NCBI GenBank assembly: GCA_019418225.1
Contig: DYCF01000006.1
Span: forward strand, 1-64,000
Source of the DNA: Clostridiales bacterium
GTDB taxonomy: Bacteria; Bacillota; Clostridia; Lachnospirales; Cellulosilyticaceae
Reading direction: 5' to 3'
DNA: 64,000 bases
Numbering within the stretch: position 1 is the stretch's first letter; every line of letters starts with the position of its first letter. The notes beneath the pieces are model-generated. The model was not told the DNA's origin. It ran no database searches and saw only the letters and a program-made list of their open reading frames with translations. Of the stretch, positions 1-7,039 are shown in pieces. The position numbers and the translations under genes were made by a program.

Positions 1-88
1 TCTCATTAAGTAATGAATCAATAAAGTAATCACCACAAGTCGAATGACACATAAACCTTCTTTTCCTACATCCTTGGCATGAATTCAT
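1..88 (-). CDS. small Cys-rich phage/ICE-type protein (partial, runs off window)
   Basis: The frame is open from an ATG at 88 to the window edge, giving 29 visible codons. The visible residues show C4-x2-C7, then C14-H15-x2-C18-x2-Y21. This C/H pattern is typical of very small putative zinc-binding proteins found next to excisionases in clostridial prophages and integrative elements. A GAGG ribosome binding site lies 9 nt upstream of the ATG. It follows the excisionase-like gene on the same strand, so it probably belongs to the lytic/excision transcript. No function is known to me for the family, and the C-terminus is not visible. Confidence 0.55.
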   Translation of the reverse strand, partial: MNSCQGCRKRRFMCHSTCGDYFIDSLLNE

Positions 89-109
89 CTAAATCATCCT
101 CAATCCGCA

Positions 110-313
110 TTATTTATTTGATTGCTCATTGACTTCACACTCTCCTACATACTCAAAGAATAATTTAGGGGATATGTAATAATTCCATCTACTACTATCT
201 TCTGCTTTTCTTGCAATTCCAAAAGGCAACGTGCCGTCTCTTAAGCATAGTCTTATAAAATGTGGAGCTTTTCCCATTATTCTTGCAGCATCATTAACTG
301 TTATTTGCTTCAT
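110..313 (-). CDS. excisionase-like helix-turn-helix protein
   Basis: This 67-aa protein begins KQITVNDAARIMG and contains a short winged-helix/HTH of the kind found in excisionases and small phage regulators. It probably binds element-end DNA and directs the integrase towards excision. The frame could start at a GTG at 322. The AGGTGATG at 324-317 sits 6 nt upstream of the ATG at 313, so 313 is the better start. That ribosome binding site overlaps the stop codon of the upstream HTH gene (319-321), which suggests translational coupling. Identification is by motif and context only. Confidence 0.7.
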   Translation of the reverse strand: MKQITVNDAARIMGKAPHFIRLCLRDGTLPFGIARKAEDSSRWNYYISPKLFFEYVGECEVNEQSNK

Positions 314-318
314 ATACA

Positions 319-492
319 TCACCTGTTATTTTTAGCTTTATATTCAAATTCATTAATATCATCTTCTGTAATTCTATAATGCTTTCCGATTTTCATAGCA
401 TTTAACTTGCCTTTTCTAATCCAATCCCAGACAGTTATTATTTTAACTCCGTATCTCATTGCGACATCTTCGCAAGAAAATAATTTAGGCAT
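319..492 (-). CDS. 57-aa excisionase-family HTH protein
   Basis: This short gene starts at ATG 492 and encodes MPKLFSCEDVAMRYGV followed by ITVWDWIRKGKL and a basic KIGKHYRIT segment. That is the classic MerR-like HTH_17/excisionase layout: helix, turn, recognition helix and wing. A strong GGAGGGG ribosome binding site precedes the ATG by a few bases. Its stop overlaps the ribosome binding site of the next HTH gene, so the two form one transcript read away from the repressor. It is likely the excisionase or an early regulator of the element. The family is clear; which of the two small HTH proteins acts as excisionase cannot be decided from sequence. Confidence 0.75.
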   Translation of the reverse strand: MPKLFSCEDVAMRYGVKIITVWDWIRKGKLNAMKIGKHYRITEDDINEFEYKAKNNR

Positions 493-732
493 CGTACCCC
501 TCCTGTGAGAATTTTCAATTAAATAATTGTTTTTAGTTGTGTATACTTCGGTTTTGTGATATACTTCGGTTACTAGACAAAATAATTAACAAAGCCGAAG
601 TAGTACGGTTTTGTAGTATTTACTTATGATTTCATAAGCATATATGCAGTATACTATCGTTTTGCTTAGTATTCAACATATTTTGCTTATGATTTCATAA
701 TTATGTAATTTTTTAACAAAAGGAGCGTATTT
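493..732. promoter_or_regulatory. divergent repressor/early-gene control region with operator repeats
   Basis: This 240-bp space separates the leftward early genes from the rightward repressor. The 14-mer TTATGATTTCATAA, a dyad with a TT spacer, occurs identically at 624-637 and 687-700, exactly 63 bp apart (about six helical turns). TATACTTCGGTT is repeated directly at 542-553 and 560-571, and its inverted core CCGAAGTA occurs at 595-602. These two motif classes look like binding sites for the XRE repressor and for a second regulator. The repeats are seen directly; which protein binds which is inference. Confidence 0.6.
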
Positions 733-1083
733 ATGTATACTATTTTTGAGCAATTATTGACAATTAATGATGTCTCTGCATATAAAGTGTCCAAGGCAAC
801 AGGAATAGCCCAGTCAACATTTACTGATTGGAAGAAGGGTAGAAGTATTCCAAAGCAAGAAAAGCTACAAAAAATAGCAGATTACTTTAACGTATCTTTA
901 AACTATTTAATGGGAATTGATGAACCTAATGAGAATGAGCTGTTAGCGAAAAATTCTACTGAAAAAGAACTGTTACTTCTTTGTCGAAAGGTTAATGATG
1001 CACCTGATGAAGTTCGCGAACAAATAGTAGCACAATTCAAAAGTACAATAGATATTTATCTAAAAGCCAAGGGGACAAACTGA
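733..1083 (+). CDS. XRE-family (cI-like) repressor
   Basis: This 116-aa protein has an N-terminal HTH_3 domain (about residues 10-62) including KVSKATGIAQSTFTDWKKG as the HTH and the typical LQKIADYFNVSLNYLMG tail. The C-terminal half is short and helical, with no LexA-type autoprotease motif. An AAAGGAG ribosome binding site precedes the ATG. It faces the excisionase genes across an operator-rich region and is followed by an ImmA/IrrE peptidase, the usual ImmR/ImmA immunity pair. It is therefore probably the repressor that keeps the element quiescent, with relief by proteolysis. Confidence 0.85.
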   Translation: MYTIFEQLLTINDVSAYKVSKATGIAQSTFTDWKKGRSIPKQEKLQKIADYFNVSLNYLMGIDEPNENELLAKNSTEKELLLLCRKVNDAPDEVREQIVAQFKSTIDIYLKAKGTN

Positions 1084-1101
1084 TAAACTTACTAGAATGG
1101 A

Positions 1102-1719
1102 GTGATTTTTATTTTTACAAAACCGAATTTTTCACGTTGCGAAAAACTAGCTACAGAATTACTTGCAAAACAAACTTTATATAGTAGCAGAATAGATGTT
1201 AAAACATTAGCCTATGACAAAAATATAATTTTTGACTCAATACAAAATTATTGCCAATTGACTAATGCAAATTTAAATGAATTTACTGGCGAGAATCAAC
1301 TGCTCAGCGAAGGGTGCTTCATTAAACACGGGGATGTTTATGTTGTACTGTACAACGCCAAAGCTCAATCATTGGAACATTTAAATTGGACTCTTGCACA
1401 TGAAATCGGTCATATATACATGGGCCACATTAAAGATAGCGCCATAGAAGAAATTGAAGCGCACTTTTTTGCAGCACAATTACTAATGCCGCAATATACA
1501 ATATATAAAATGTTTGAACTTGGTTCCGTTACTCCTGAAGACATCTATATGTTGTTTAACGTATCACCGATTGCGGCTAATAAAAGGCTTAACACACTAA
1601 AAAGAAAGTTTACAATCAACTGCACTGATGCAGACAAAAAAATTTATGAAATGATGAGATACACTGTTGAGGATTATTATGATAACTACCATAATAGCTT
1701 TCACAGTGTTAGTACATAA
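1102..1719 (+). CDS. ImmA/IrrE-family metallopeptidase
   Basis: This protein of about 205 aa carries the zinc-peptidase signature LAHEIGHIYMGH (HExxH plus a downstream H), followed by an acidic helix (EEIEAHFFAAQLLMP) that supplies the third ligand, as in ICEBs1 ImmA. It probably cleaves the upstream XRE repressor when the SOS or a signalling pathway is activated, releasing excision genes. The start is unusual. GTG 1102 overlaps the only ribosome binding site (GGAG 1099-1102), whereas an in-frame ATT at 1111 lies at the spacing used by the integrase gene downstream. Translation may therefore begin at ATT. Confidence 0.85.
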   Translation: MIFIFTKPNFSRCEKLATELLAKQTLYSSRIDVKTLAYDKNIIFDSIQNYCQLTNANLNEFTGENQLLSEGCFIKHGDVYVVLYNAKAQSLEHLNWTLAHEIGHIYMGHIKDSAIEEIEAHFFAAQLLMPQYTIYKMFELGSVTPEDIYMLFNVSPIAANKRLNTLKRKFTINCTDADKKIYEMMRYTVEDYYDNYHNSFHSVST

Positions 1720-1737
1720 TTATTGGAGTGATTTAAA

Positions 1738-2790
1738 ATGAAACAGATAAAGAACCCTAACGGATATGGATCAGTTTATAAATTAAATGGCAACAGGCGA
1801 AAACCGTTTGTTGCCATTATTACAGTTGGAATGGATAAAGATAATAAAACAGGTAAGCTCATACAAAAACGTGAACCTATCGGATACTACGAAAAATATC
1901 TTGATGCAGTGGCCGCCTTAGTAAAATATAATGAAAGTCCATATGATTTAAATTCTAAGAAAATCACATTCAAAGAGGTATATGTTAAATGGACAGCTAC
2001 TGAAGATTATACCAAGCTATCTGATTCAACAAAAAAGTCTCATTCTATCGCATTTAATAAAATTAAAGAAATTCATAAAGTAAAATTCTGTAAGCTTAAT
2101 GCTGCAAATTTACAAGAAACTATTAATAGTGTAGCTGCAACTCCTAGCGTTAGGATGCAAATAAAAAAACTACTAGGCAACCTATTTACATATGCTGAAA
2201 AATATGACATTGTCCAAAAAAACTATGCAAAATTTCTTGAGGTTGGTGACATATCAAGCAAAATACAACGACGAATTTATACACATGATGAAGTCTGTTT
2301 GCTTTGGGATAATCTAAATAAAATTCAATGGGTAGACAGTATTCTGTTTATGCTCTACACAGGATTTAGAGTTTCTGAAATGCTCGATATAAAAATAAAT
2401 GATGTTGATTTAAAAAATAAAAGCATTAGTGGAGGGAAAAAAACTGCTGCGGGCATCAGGACAATTCCTATACACTCTAAAATTTATGGGATAGTAAATG
2501 ATAGATATGATGAGAACTTTGAATACCTGTTTAGATCATCAAAAGGCACAAAGATAACTCCAGATAGCTATAGGGTTACTTTCTATAATCCAATCATGCA
2601 ATCATTAAATCTTACCGGCTCAGGTTGTCATGATTTACGTCATACCTTCTGTTCGAAGATGGATAACTATAATATTAACCCCACTACGCTAAAAAGATTA
2701 ATGGGGCATTCAACCAAAGATGTAACCGATATTTATACCCATAAGACGCTAGAGGATTTAAGCTCTGCCATAGAACTATTAGAGTATTAA
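1738..2790 (+). CDS. int: tyrosine-family site-specific integrase
   Basis: This 350-aa recombinase integrates and excises the element. It has an N-terminal AP2-like arm-binding segment (about 1-60), a SAM-like core-binding domain (about 75-170) and a catalytic domain. The catalytic residues are visible: R211 in TGFRVSEM, K234/K235, H298 and R301 in HDLRH, H324 in LMGHS and nucleophile Y333 in DIYTH. Length is normal for Tn916/phage-type integrases. A GGAGTG ribosome binding site precedes the ATG. The gene ends at tandem 11-bp repeats that look like arm sites, so the element end lies just downstream. Confidence 0.95.
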   Translation: MKQIKNPNGYGSVYKLNGNRRKPFVAIITVGMDKDNKTGKLIQKREPIGYYEKYLDAVAALVKYNESPYDLNSKKITFKEVYVKWTATEDYTKLSDSTKKSHSIAFNKIKEIHKVKFCKLNAANLQETINSVAATPSVRMQIKKLLGNLFTYAEKYDIVQKNYAKFLEVGDISSKIQRRIYTHDEVCLLWDNLNKIQWVDSILFMLYTGFRVSEMLDIKINDVDLKNKSISGGKKTAAGIRTIPIHSKIYGIVNDRYDENFEYLFRSSKGTKITPDSYRVTFYNPIMQSLNLTGSGCHDLRHTFCSKMDNYNINPTTLKRLMGHSTKDVTDIYTHKTLEDLSSAIELLEY

Positions 2791-2791
2791 T

Positions 2792-2813
2792 TTGTTAGCT
2801 ACTTGTTAGCTAC
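2792..2813. repeat. tandem 11-bp arm-type integrase sites / element end
   Basis: TTGTTAGCTAC occurs twice head-to-tail immediately after the integrase stop codon. Tandem repeats at this place are typical arm-type sites recognised by the N-terminal domain of tyrosine integrases. They place attL/attR in roughly the next 150 bp. The core sequence cannot be identified without the other end of the element, which is outside the window. Confidence 0.55.
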
Positions 2814-2957
2814 GTTATATAACTCCACAATTTTTTGGGTATCTGTATATGTCCCTATCGCTTGAAAATACGTTATTTTTATCTTAAACGCATTCTCCCC
2901 CTGAAACCTAGGTTCTTTTTCTGTCCTTGACCTCTGTAGTTCACACTTTGTTACCGC

Positions 2958-2996
2958 TTTAAAGGCATAAAGGGCTCTCCCCTTTATGCCTTTAAA
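2958..2996 (+). terminator. 17-bp perfect hairpin between integrase and adhE
   Basis: A perfect 17-bp stem (TTTAAAGGCATAAAGGG and its complement) encloses a 5-nt CTCTC loop and is followed by a loose T-rich stretch. It could end the integrase transcript, or be chromosomal sequence at the insertion boundary. Confidence 0.6.
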
Positions 2997-3172
2997 ACTT
3001 TTATTTAACCTTTTCAATATGAATAACTTAAATACATTTAAACTCATTGTATTTTTTTTAACATATTGATTCATCCTCTTTATAGCTATATTTTTCAGGC
3101 TTTTCTACACTTACATATAAATTTTCAGTCTATGTATACACTAAAAACTTGGTTTTTTAATATGTTAAATTA

Positions 3173-3202
3173 TTGACAAGTATTTACTAGTTATGTTATC
3201 AT
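3173..3202 (+). promoter_or_regulatory. adhE promoter
   Basis: TTGACA at 3173-3178 and TATCAT at 3197-3202 are separated by 18 bp. They lie about 175 bp upstream of adhE, which would give a long leader. The match to a vegetative sigma-A promoter is good. Confidence 0.6.
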
Positions 3203-3261
3203 CATTTTGTAGTCAAGTTTGAGGTTTTCACAAAACTTACTACGTTTTTTTAAAACGTTAT

Positions 3262-3279
3262 TTGTTAAAAAAATAACAT
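3262..3279 (+). promoter_or_regulatory. Rex-like operators in the adhE leader
   Basis: TTGTTAAAAAAATAACAT (3262-3279) resembles the NADH-sensing repressor Rex consensus TTGTTAA-N4-TTAACAA. A perfect TTGTTAACAA lies at 3351-3360, just before the ribosome binding site, and an ACGTTTT/AAAACGT dyad lies at 3242-3258. Rex control of adhE is well known in Firmicutes; here it is inferred from the sites alone. Confidence 0.45.
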
Positions 3280-3378
3280 TTTAATTTCAAGAAGATATTA
3301 ACATATTTATATTCTTAATATATCACACTAAATTACACATAATAACTACATTGTTAACAACTAAGGAGGCACACTTAA

Positions 3379-5994
3379 ATGTCAGAAAACAAAAAAGCAA
3401 AAGTTGAAACACCTGTTATCGACCCAGTAAAAATGGTTGATGAATTAGCTCAAAAAGCATCTGTTGCTTTAGAAGAAATGCTCAAACTTAACCAAGAGCA
3501 AGTAGATGAAATCGTAAAAGCAATGGCTCTTGCAGGTCTTTCAAATCAAATGCACCTTGCAAAAATGGCTGTTGAAGAAACAGGCCGTGGTATCTTCGAA
3601 GATAAAGTTACAAAAAACATCTTCTCTACAGAATACATTTACCACAGCATTAAATATGATAAAACAGTTGGTATTATCGAAGATAATGAAGATGAAGCAT
3701 TCATGATGGTAGCTGAACCAGTAGGTGTTATCGCTGGTGTTACTCCAGTAACAAACCCAACATCTACAACAATGTTCAAAGCAATCATTGCACTTAAAAC
3801 AAGAAACCCAATCATCTTCGGTTTCCACCCATCAGCTCAAAAATGTTCTGCTGAAGCAGCTCGTATTGTAAGAGATGCAGCAATCAAAGCTGGTGCTCCA
3901 GAAAACTGTGTACAATGGATTGAACATCCATCAATCGAAGCAACTAACGCTCTTATGAATCATCCTCAAGTTGCATTAGTACTTGCAACAGGTGGTTCTG
4001 CGATGGTTAGAGCAGCTTACTCAACTGGTAAACCTGCACTTGGCGTTGGTCCTGGTAACGTTCCAGCATTCATCGAAAAAACAGCTGTAGTTGAAAGAGC
4101 TGTAAATGATATTATTTTAAGTAAATCTTTCGATAATGGTATGATTTGTGCTTCTGAACAAGCTGCTATCATCGAAGCTCCTATATATGATAAAGCAGTA
4201 GCACTTATGAAAGCTCAAGGATGCTACTTCGCTACTAAAGAAGAAATCAAAAAACTTGAACCAGTTGTAATCAATCTTGAAAAAGGTATGGTTAATGCTA
4301 CAATCGTTGGTAAATATCCATATGAAATCGCTGCTATGGCTGGTATCACAATTCCTAAAGAAACAAAAATCCTTTGCTGTGAAATTGAAGGTGTAGGTCC
4401 AGAGTATCCACTTTCAAGAGAAAAACTTTCTCCAGTACTTGCAGTAGTTAAAGCTAAAGACGTAAACGATGGTATCACAAAAGCTGAAATCATGGTTGAA
4501 ATGGGTGGTCTTGGACATACATCATCAGTTCACTCAACAGATGACGAAGTTATTAAAGAATTCAGCCACCGTCTTAAAACTGGACGTATCGTAGTTAACT
4601 CTCCATCAACACATGGTGCTATCGGTGACATCTACAATACAAATATGCCATCATTAACACTTGGTTGTGGTTCATATGGACATAACTCAACATCTCAAAA
4701 CGTAACAGCAGTAAACTTAATCAATACAAAAAGGGTGGCAAAACGTAAAGTGAATATGCAATGGTTCAAAATTCCAGAAAAAATCTACTTTGAAGCAGGT
4801 TCTGTAGCATACCTTGCTAAAATGCCAGAAGTAAAAAGAGTATTAATCGTAACTGACCCAATGATGGTTAAACTTGGTTATGTTGATAAACTCACATACC
4901 AATTAAATAAAAATCCAAACAAACCAGTTATTGAAATCTTCGATACTGTAGAGCCAGATCCAGATTTAACAACAGTTCGTCGCGGTACAGAAATGATGAA
5001 CAACTTCAAACCAGACACAATCGTAGCGCTTGGTGGTGGTTCAGCTCTTGATGCTGCTAAAGGTATGTGGTTATTCTACGAACAACCAGAAGCAGACTTC
5101 ATTGCTATGGCTCAAAAATTCGCAGACATCAGAAAACGTGTATATAAATTCCCTAAACTTGGTCAAAAAGCTCAAATGGTATCTATTCCTACAACATCAG
5201 GAACAGGTTCAGAAGTAACTTCATTCGCTGTTATCTCAGATAAAGCTAACAACATGAAATACCCACTTGCTGACTACGAATTAACACCAAACGTAGCTAT
5301 CATTGACCCAGACTTCGTAATGAGTGTACCTGCAGCTCCAACTGCTGATACAGGTCTTGACGTATTAACACATGCTATTGAAGCATATGTATCAATCTTA
5401 GCTTCTGACTACACAGATGCTCTTGCACTTAAAGCTATTCAAATGGTATTTGAATACTTACCACGTTCTTACAAATTCGGTGCAAAAGATCCTGTAGCTA
5501 GAGAAAAAATGCACAATGCATCTACTATGGCTGGTATGGCATTCACAAATGCATTCCTTGGTATCAACCACTCATTAGCTCATAAACTTGGTGGTGAATT
5601 CCACATCGTTCATGGTCGTGCAAATGCTATTTTATTACCACACGTAATCGAATACAACGGAAGTACAAATCCAAGTAAATTCGTAGTATTCCCTAAATAT
5701 GAAAAATACATTGCACCACAAAAATTCCAAGAAATCGCTAAAGCTCTTGGTCTCCCAGCTTCTACTCCAGAAGAAGGTGTTAAATCATTAGCTAACGCTG
5801 TAAGAAACTTAATGAAAGAAGTTAACATTCCTCTTACAATCAAAGAACTTGGAATCGACGAAAAAACTTACATGGCTAAAGTAGAAGACTTAGCTTACAA
5901 AGCTTTCGAAGATCAATGTACTACAGCAAACCCAAGATTACCAAAAGTAACAGAGCTTGCTGAAATTTACAAAAAAGCTTACTATGGTAAATAA
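3379..5994 (+). CDS. adhE: bifunctional acetaldehyde-CoA/alcohol dehydrogenase
   Basis: This 871-aa enzyme reduces acetyl-CoA to acetaldehyde and then to ethanol, using NADH in both steps. The N-terminal aldehyde dehydrogenase half (to about 440) has the GVGPGN segment (222-227) and catalytic C257 in GMICAS. A linker leads to the iron-dependent alcohol dehydrogenase half starting near MQWFKIPEKIYFE. That half shows the GGGSALDAAK nucleotide motif and the metal-binding stretch DTGLDVLTHAIEAY followed by GINHSLAHKLGG and FHIVHGRAN. Length is standard for AdhE, which forms spirosomes. Codon use is strongly biased compared with the neighbours, indicating very high expression. An AAGGAGG ribosome binding site precedes the ATG. 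A terminator follows, so it is monocistronic. Confidence 0.97.
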   Translation: MSENKKAKVETPVIDPVKMVDELAQKASVALEEMLKLNQEQVDEIVKAMALAGLSNQMHLAKMAVEETGRGIFEDKVTKNIFSTEYIYHSIKYDKTVGIIEDNEDEAFMMVAEPVGVIAGVTPVTNPTSTTMFKAIIALKTRNPIIFGFHPSAQKCSAEAARIVRDAAIKAGAPENCVQWIEHPSIEATNALMNHPQVALVLATGGSAMVRAAYSTGKPALGVGPGNVPAFIEKTAVVERAVNDIILSKSFDNGMICASEQAAIIEAPIYDKAVALMKAQGCYFATKEEIKKLEPVVINLEKGMVNATIVGKYPYEIAAMAGITIPKETKILCCEIEGVGPEYPLSREKLSPVLAVVKAKDVNDGITKAEIMVEMGGLGHTSSVHSTDDEVIKEFSHRLKTGRIVVNSPSTHGAIGDIYNTNMPSLTLGCGSYGHNSTSQNVTAVNLINTKRVAKRKVNMQWFKIPEKIYFEAGSVAYLAKMPEVKRVLIVTDPMMVKLGYVDKLTYQLNKNPNKPVIEIFDTVEPDPDLTTVRRGTEMMNNFKPDTIVALGGGSALDAAKGMWLFYEQPEADFIAMAQKFADIRKRVYKFPKLGQKAQMVSIPTTSGTGSEVTSFAVISDKANNMKYPLADYELTPNVAIIDPDFVMSVPAAPTADTGLDVLTHAIEAYVSILASDYTDALALKAIQMVFEYLPRSYKFGAKDPVAREKMHNASTMAGMAFTNAFLGINHSLAHKLGGEFHIVHGRANAILLPHVIEYNGSTNPSKFVVFPKYEKYIAPQKFQEIAKALGLPASTPEEGVKSLANAVRNLMKEVNIPLTIKELGIDEKTYMAKVEDLAYKAFEDQCTTANPRLPKVTELAEIYKKAYYGK

Positions 5995-6076
5995 TTACCA
6001 GGTATATAAAACCTATGTTTTACAATCCTTAAAAGATAACGACATCTCAATTATACAATTCAAATAAAACCCTCAA

Positions 6077-6108
6077 AAAAGACCATCGGTTCGCCCCGAT
6101 GGTCTTTT
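6077..6108. terminator. bidirectional terminator between adhE and the esterase gene
   Basis: A 13-bp stem (AAAAGACCATCGG and its complement) closes a TTCGCC loop, with A and T runs on the two flanks. It can therefore stop both convergent transcripts. Confidence 0.9.
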
Positions 6109-6121
6109 ACTATGTATCTCC

Positions 6122-7021
6122 TTATGCCATAATCTCCTTAACAAATTGGCTCATCTCTTCCCAAGCTGCCTTACTTTCTTCTAATGTTGGTAACAGTAAC
6201 TGAAAATCATGTGACATGCCTTCATATATAGTTTGCTTAACCTGTACCCCCACCTGTTTAGCTTTCTCATAAACTATTATTCCATCATCCAATAATATTT
6301 CATGACCGCCATTTTGAATAAGTAATGGTGGGAATCCTGTATAGTCCCCATTTACTGGAGATATATATGGATTTTTAATATCACCTTTTCCTAAATAAGA
6401 AGGTTTTTTTGCTTCTTCCAATATCCTAGATGCATTATTTCCTATAACAACATCCTTATCAATATTATTTTCTCTTGATGGCAAATCAAATGCTAAATCC
6501 GCCCAAGGCGAAATTGCAATAATCGCTTTTGGAAGTGGCATCTCATGGTCTCTTAGATAAAGCGTTACTGCCAATACTAAATTGCCCCCTGCTGAATCCC
6601 CTACAAATATCATATTTTCACTTTTATAGCCTTGTTCTAATGCCCACTTATAAGCTTTTACACAATCTTCAAGTGCAGTTGGATAGACATCTGTTGGTGC
6701 TGTACGATAATCTACATTGATAACTACTGCTCCCCCTGCTATATTAGAATACTCTACACTCGCCTCACGATAAGGATCTAATAAGGATAAGGCATAGGCA
6801 CCACCATGTAAATGAAACATTACCTTCTCTGTTTTTCTTTCCTTAGGTATAAGACATTCTACAATTGGGCCATCTAAGTCTATTTTTTCATAACTAAAAC
6901 CTTCAGGCGGCTGCCATGTTGAAGGTATCCTTTGACCATAAGGCAGACTATCTGTTGCCTCAATAAATGGTCTAATGAGTTCTCTTTGGTATGCCATATA
7001 ACTTTTTTCATCTCTTTGCAT
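6122..7021 (-). CDS. alpha/beta hydrolase (HSL-family esterase/lipase)
   Basis: This 299-aa hydrolase belongs to the hormone-sensitive-lipase family and is expected to cleave short-chain carboxyl esters. The oxyanion-hole motif HGGA is at 72-75, and the nucleophile Ser143 lies in GDSAGG (141-146). The likely acid is D245/D246 in LLDDG, and the catalytic His is H271 in MSHDF. There is no signal peptide, so it is cytoplasmic. An AAGGGGGA ribosome binding site precedes the ATG. The gene lies 18 bp downstream of a chemoreceptor gene on the same strand and may be co-transcribed with it, but nothing links their functions. The substrate cannot be predicted. Confidence 0.88.
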   Translation of the reverse strand: MQRDEKSYMAYQRELIRPFIEATDSLPYGQRIPSTWQPPEGFSYEKIDLDGPIVECLIPKERKTEKVMFHLHGGAYALSLLDPYREASVEYSNIAGGAVVINVDYRTAPTDVYPTALEDCVKAYKWALEQGYKSENMIFVGDSAGGNLVLAVTLYLRDHEMPLPKAIIAISPWADLAFDLPSRENNIDKDVVIGNNASRILEEAKKPSYLGKGDIKNPYISPVNGDYTGFPPLLIQNGGHEILLDDGIIVYEKAKQVGVQVKQTIYEGMSHDFQLLLPTLEESKAAWEEMSQFVKEIMA

Positions 7022-7039
7022 ATTACTTTTCCCCCTTGA

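Noticed and set aside
2799..3074. 91-codon ORF on the minus strand after the integrase gene
   Set aside because: It runs through the arm-type repeats and the 17-bp hairpin, has no ribosome binding site of note and a composition unlike neighbouring proteins.
3379..5994. Several ORFs in other frames within adhE
   Set aside because: They are by-products of the strongly biased codon use of adhE and lack start signals.
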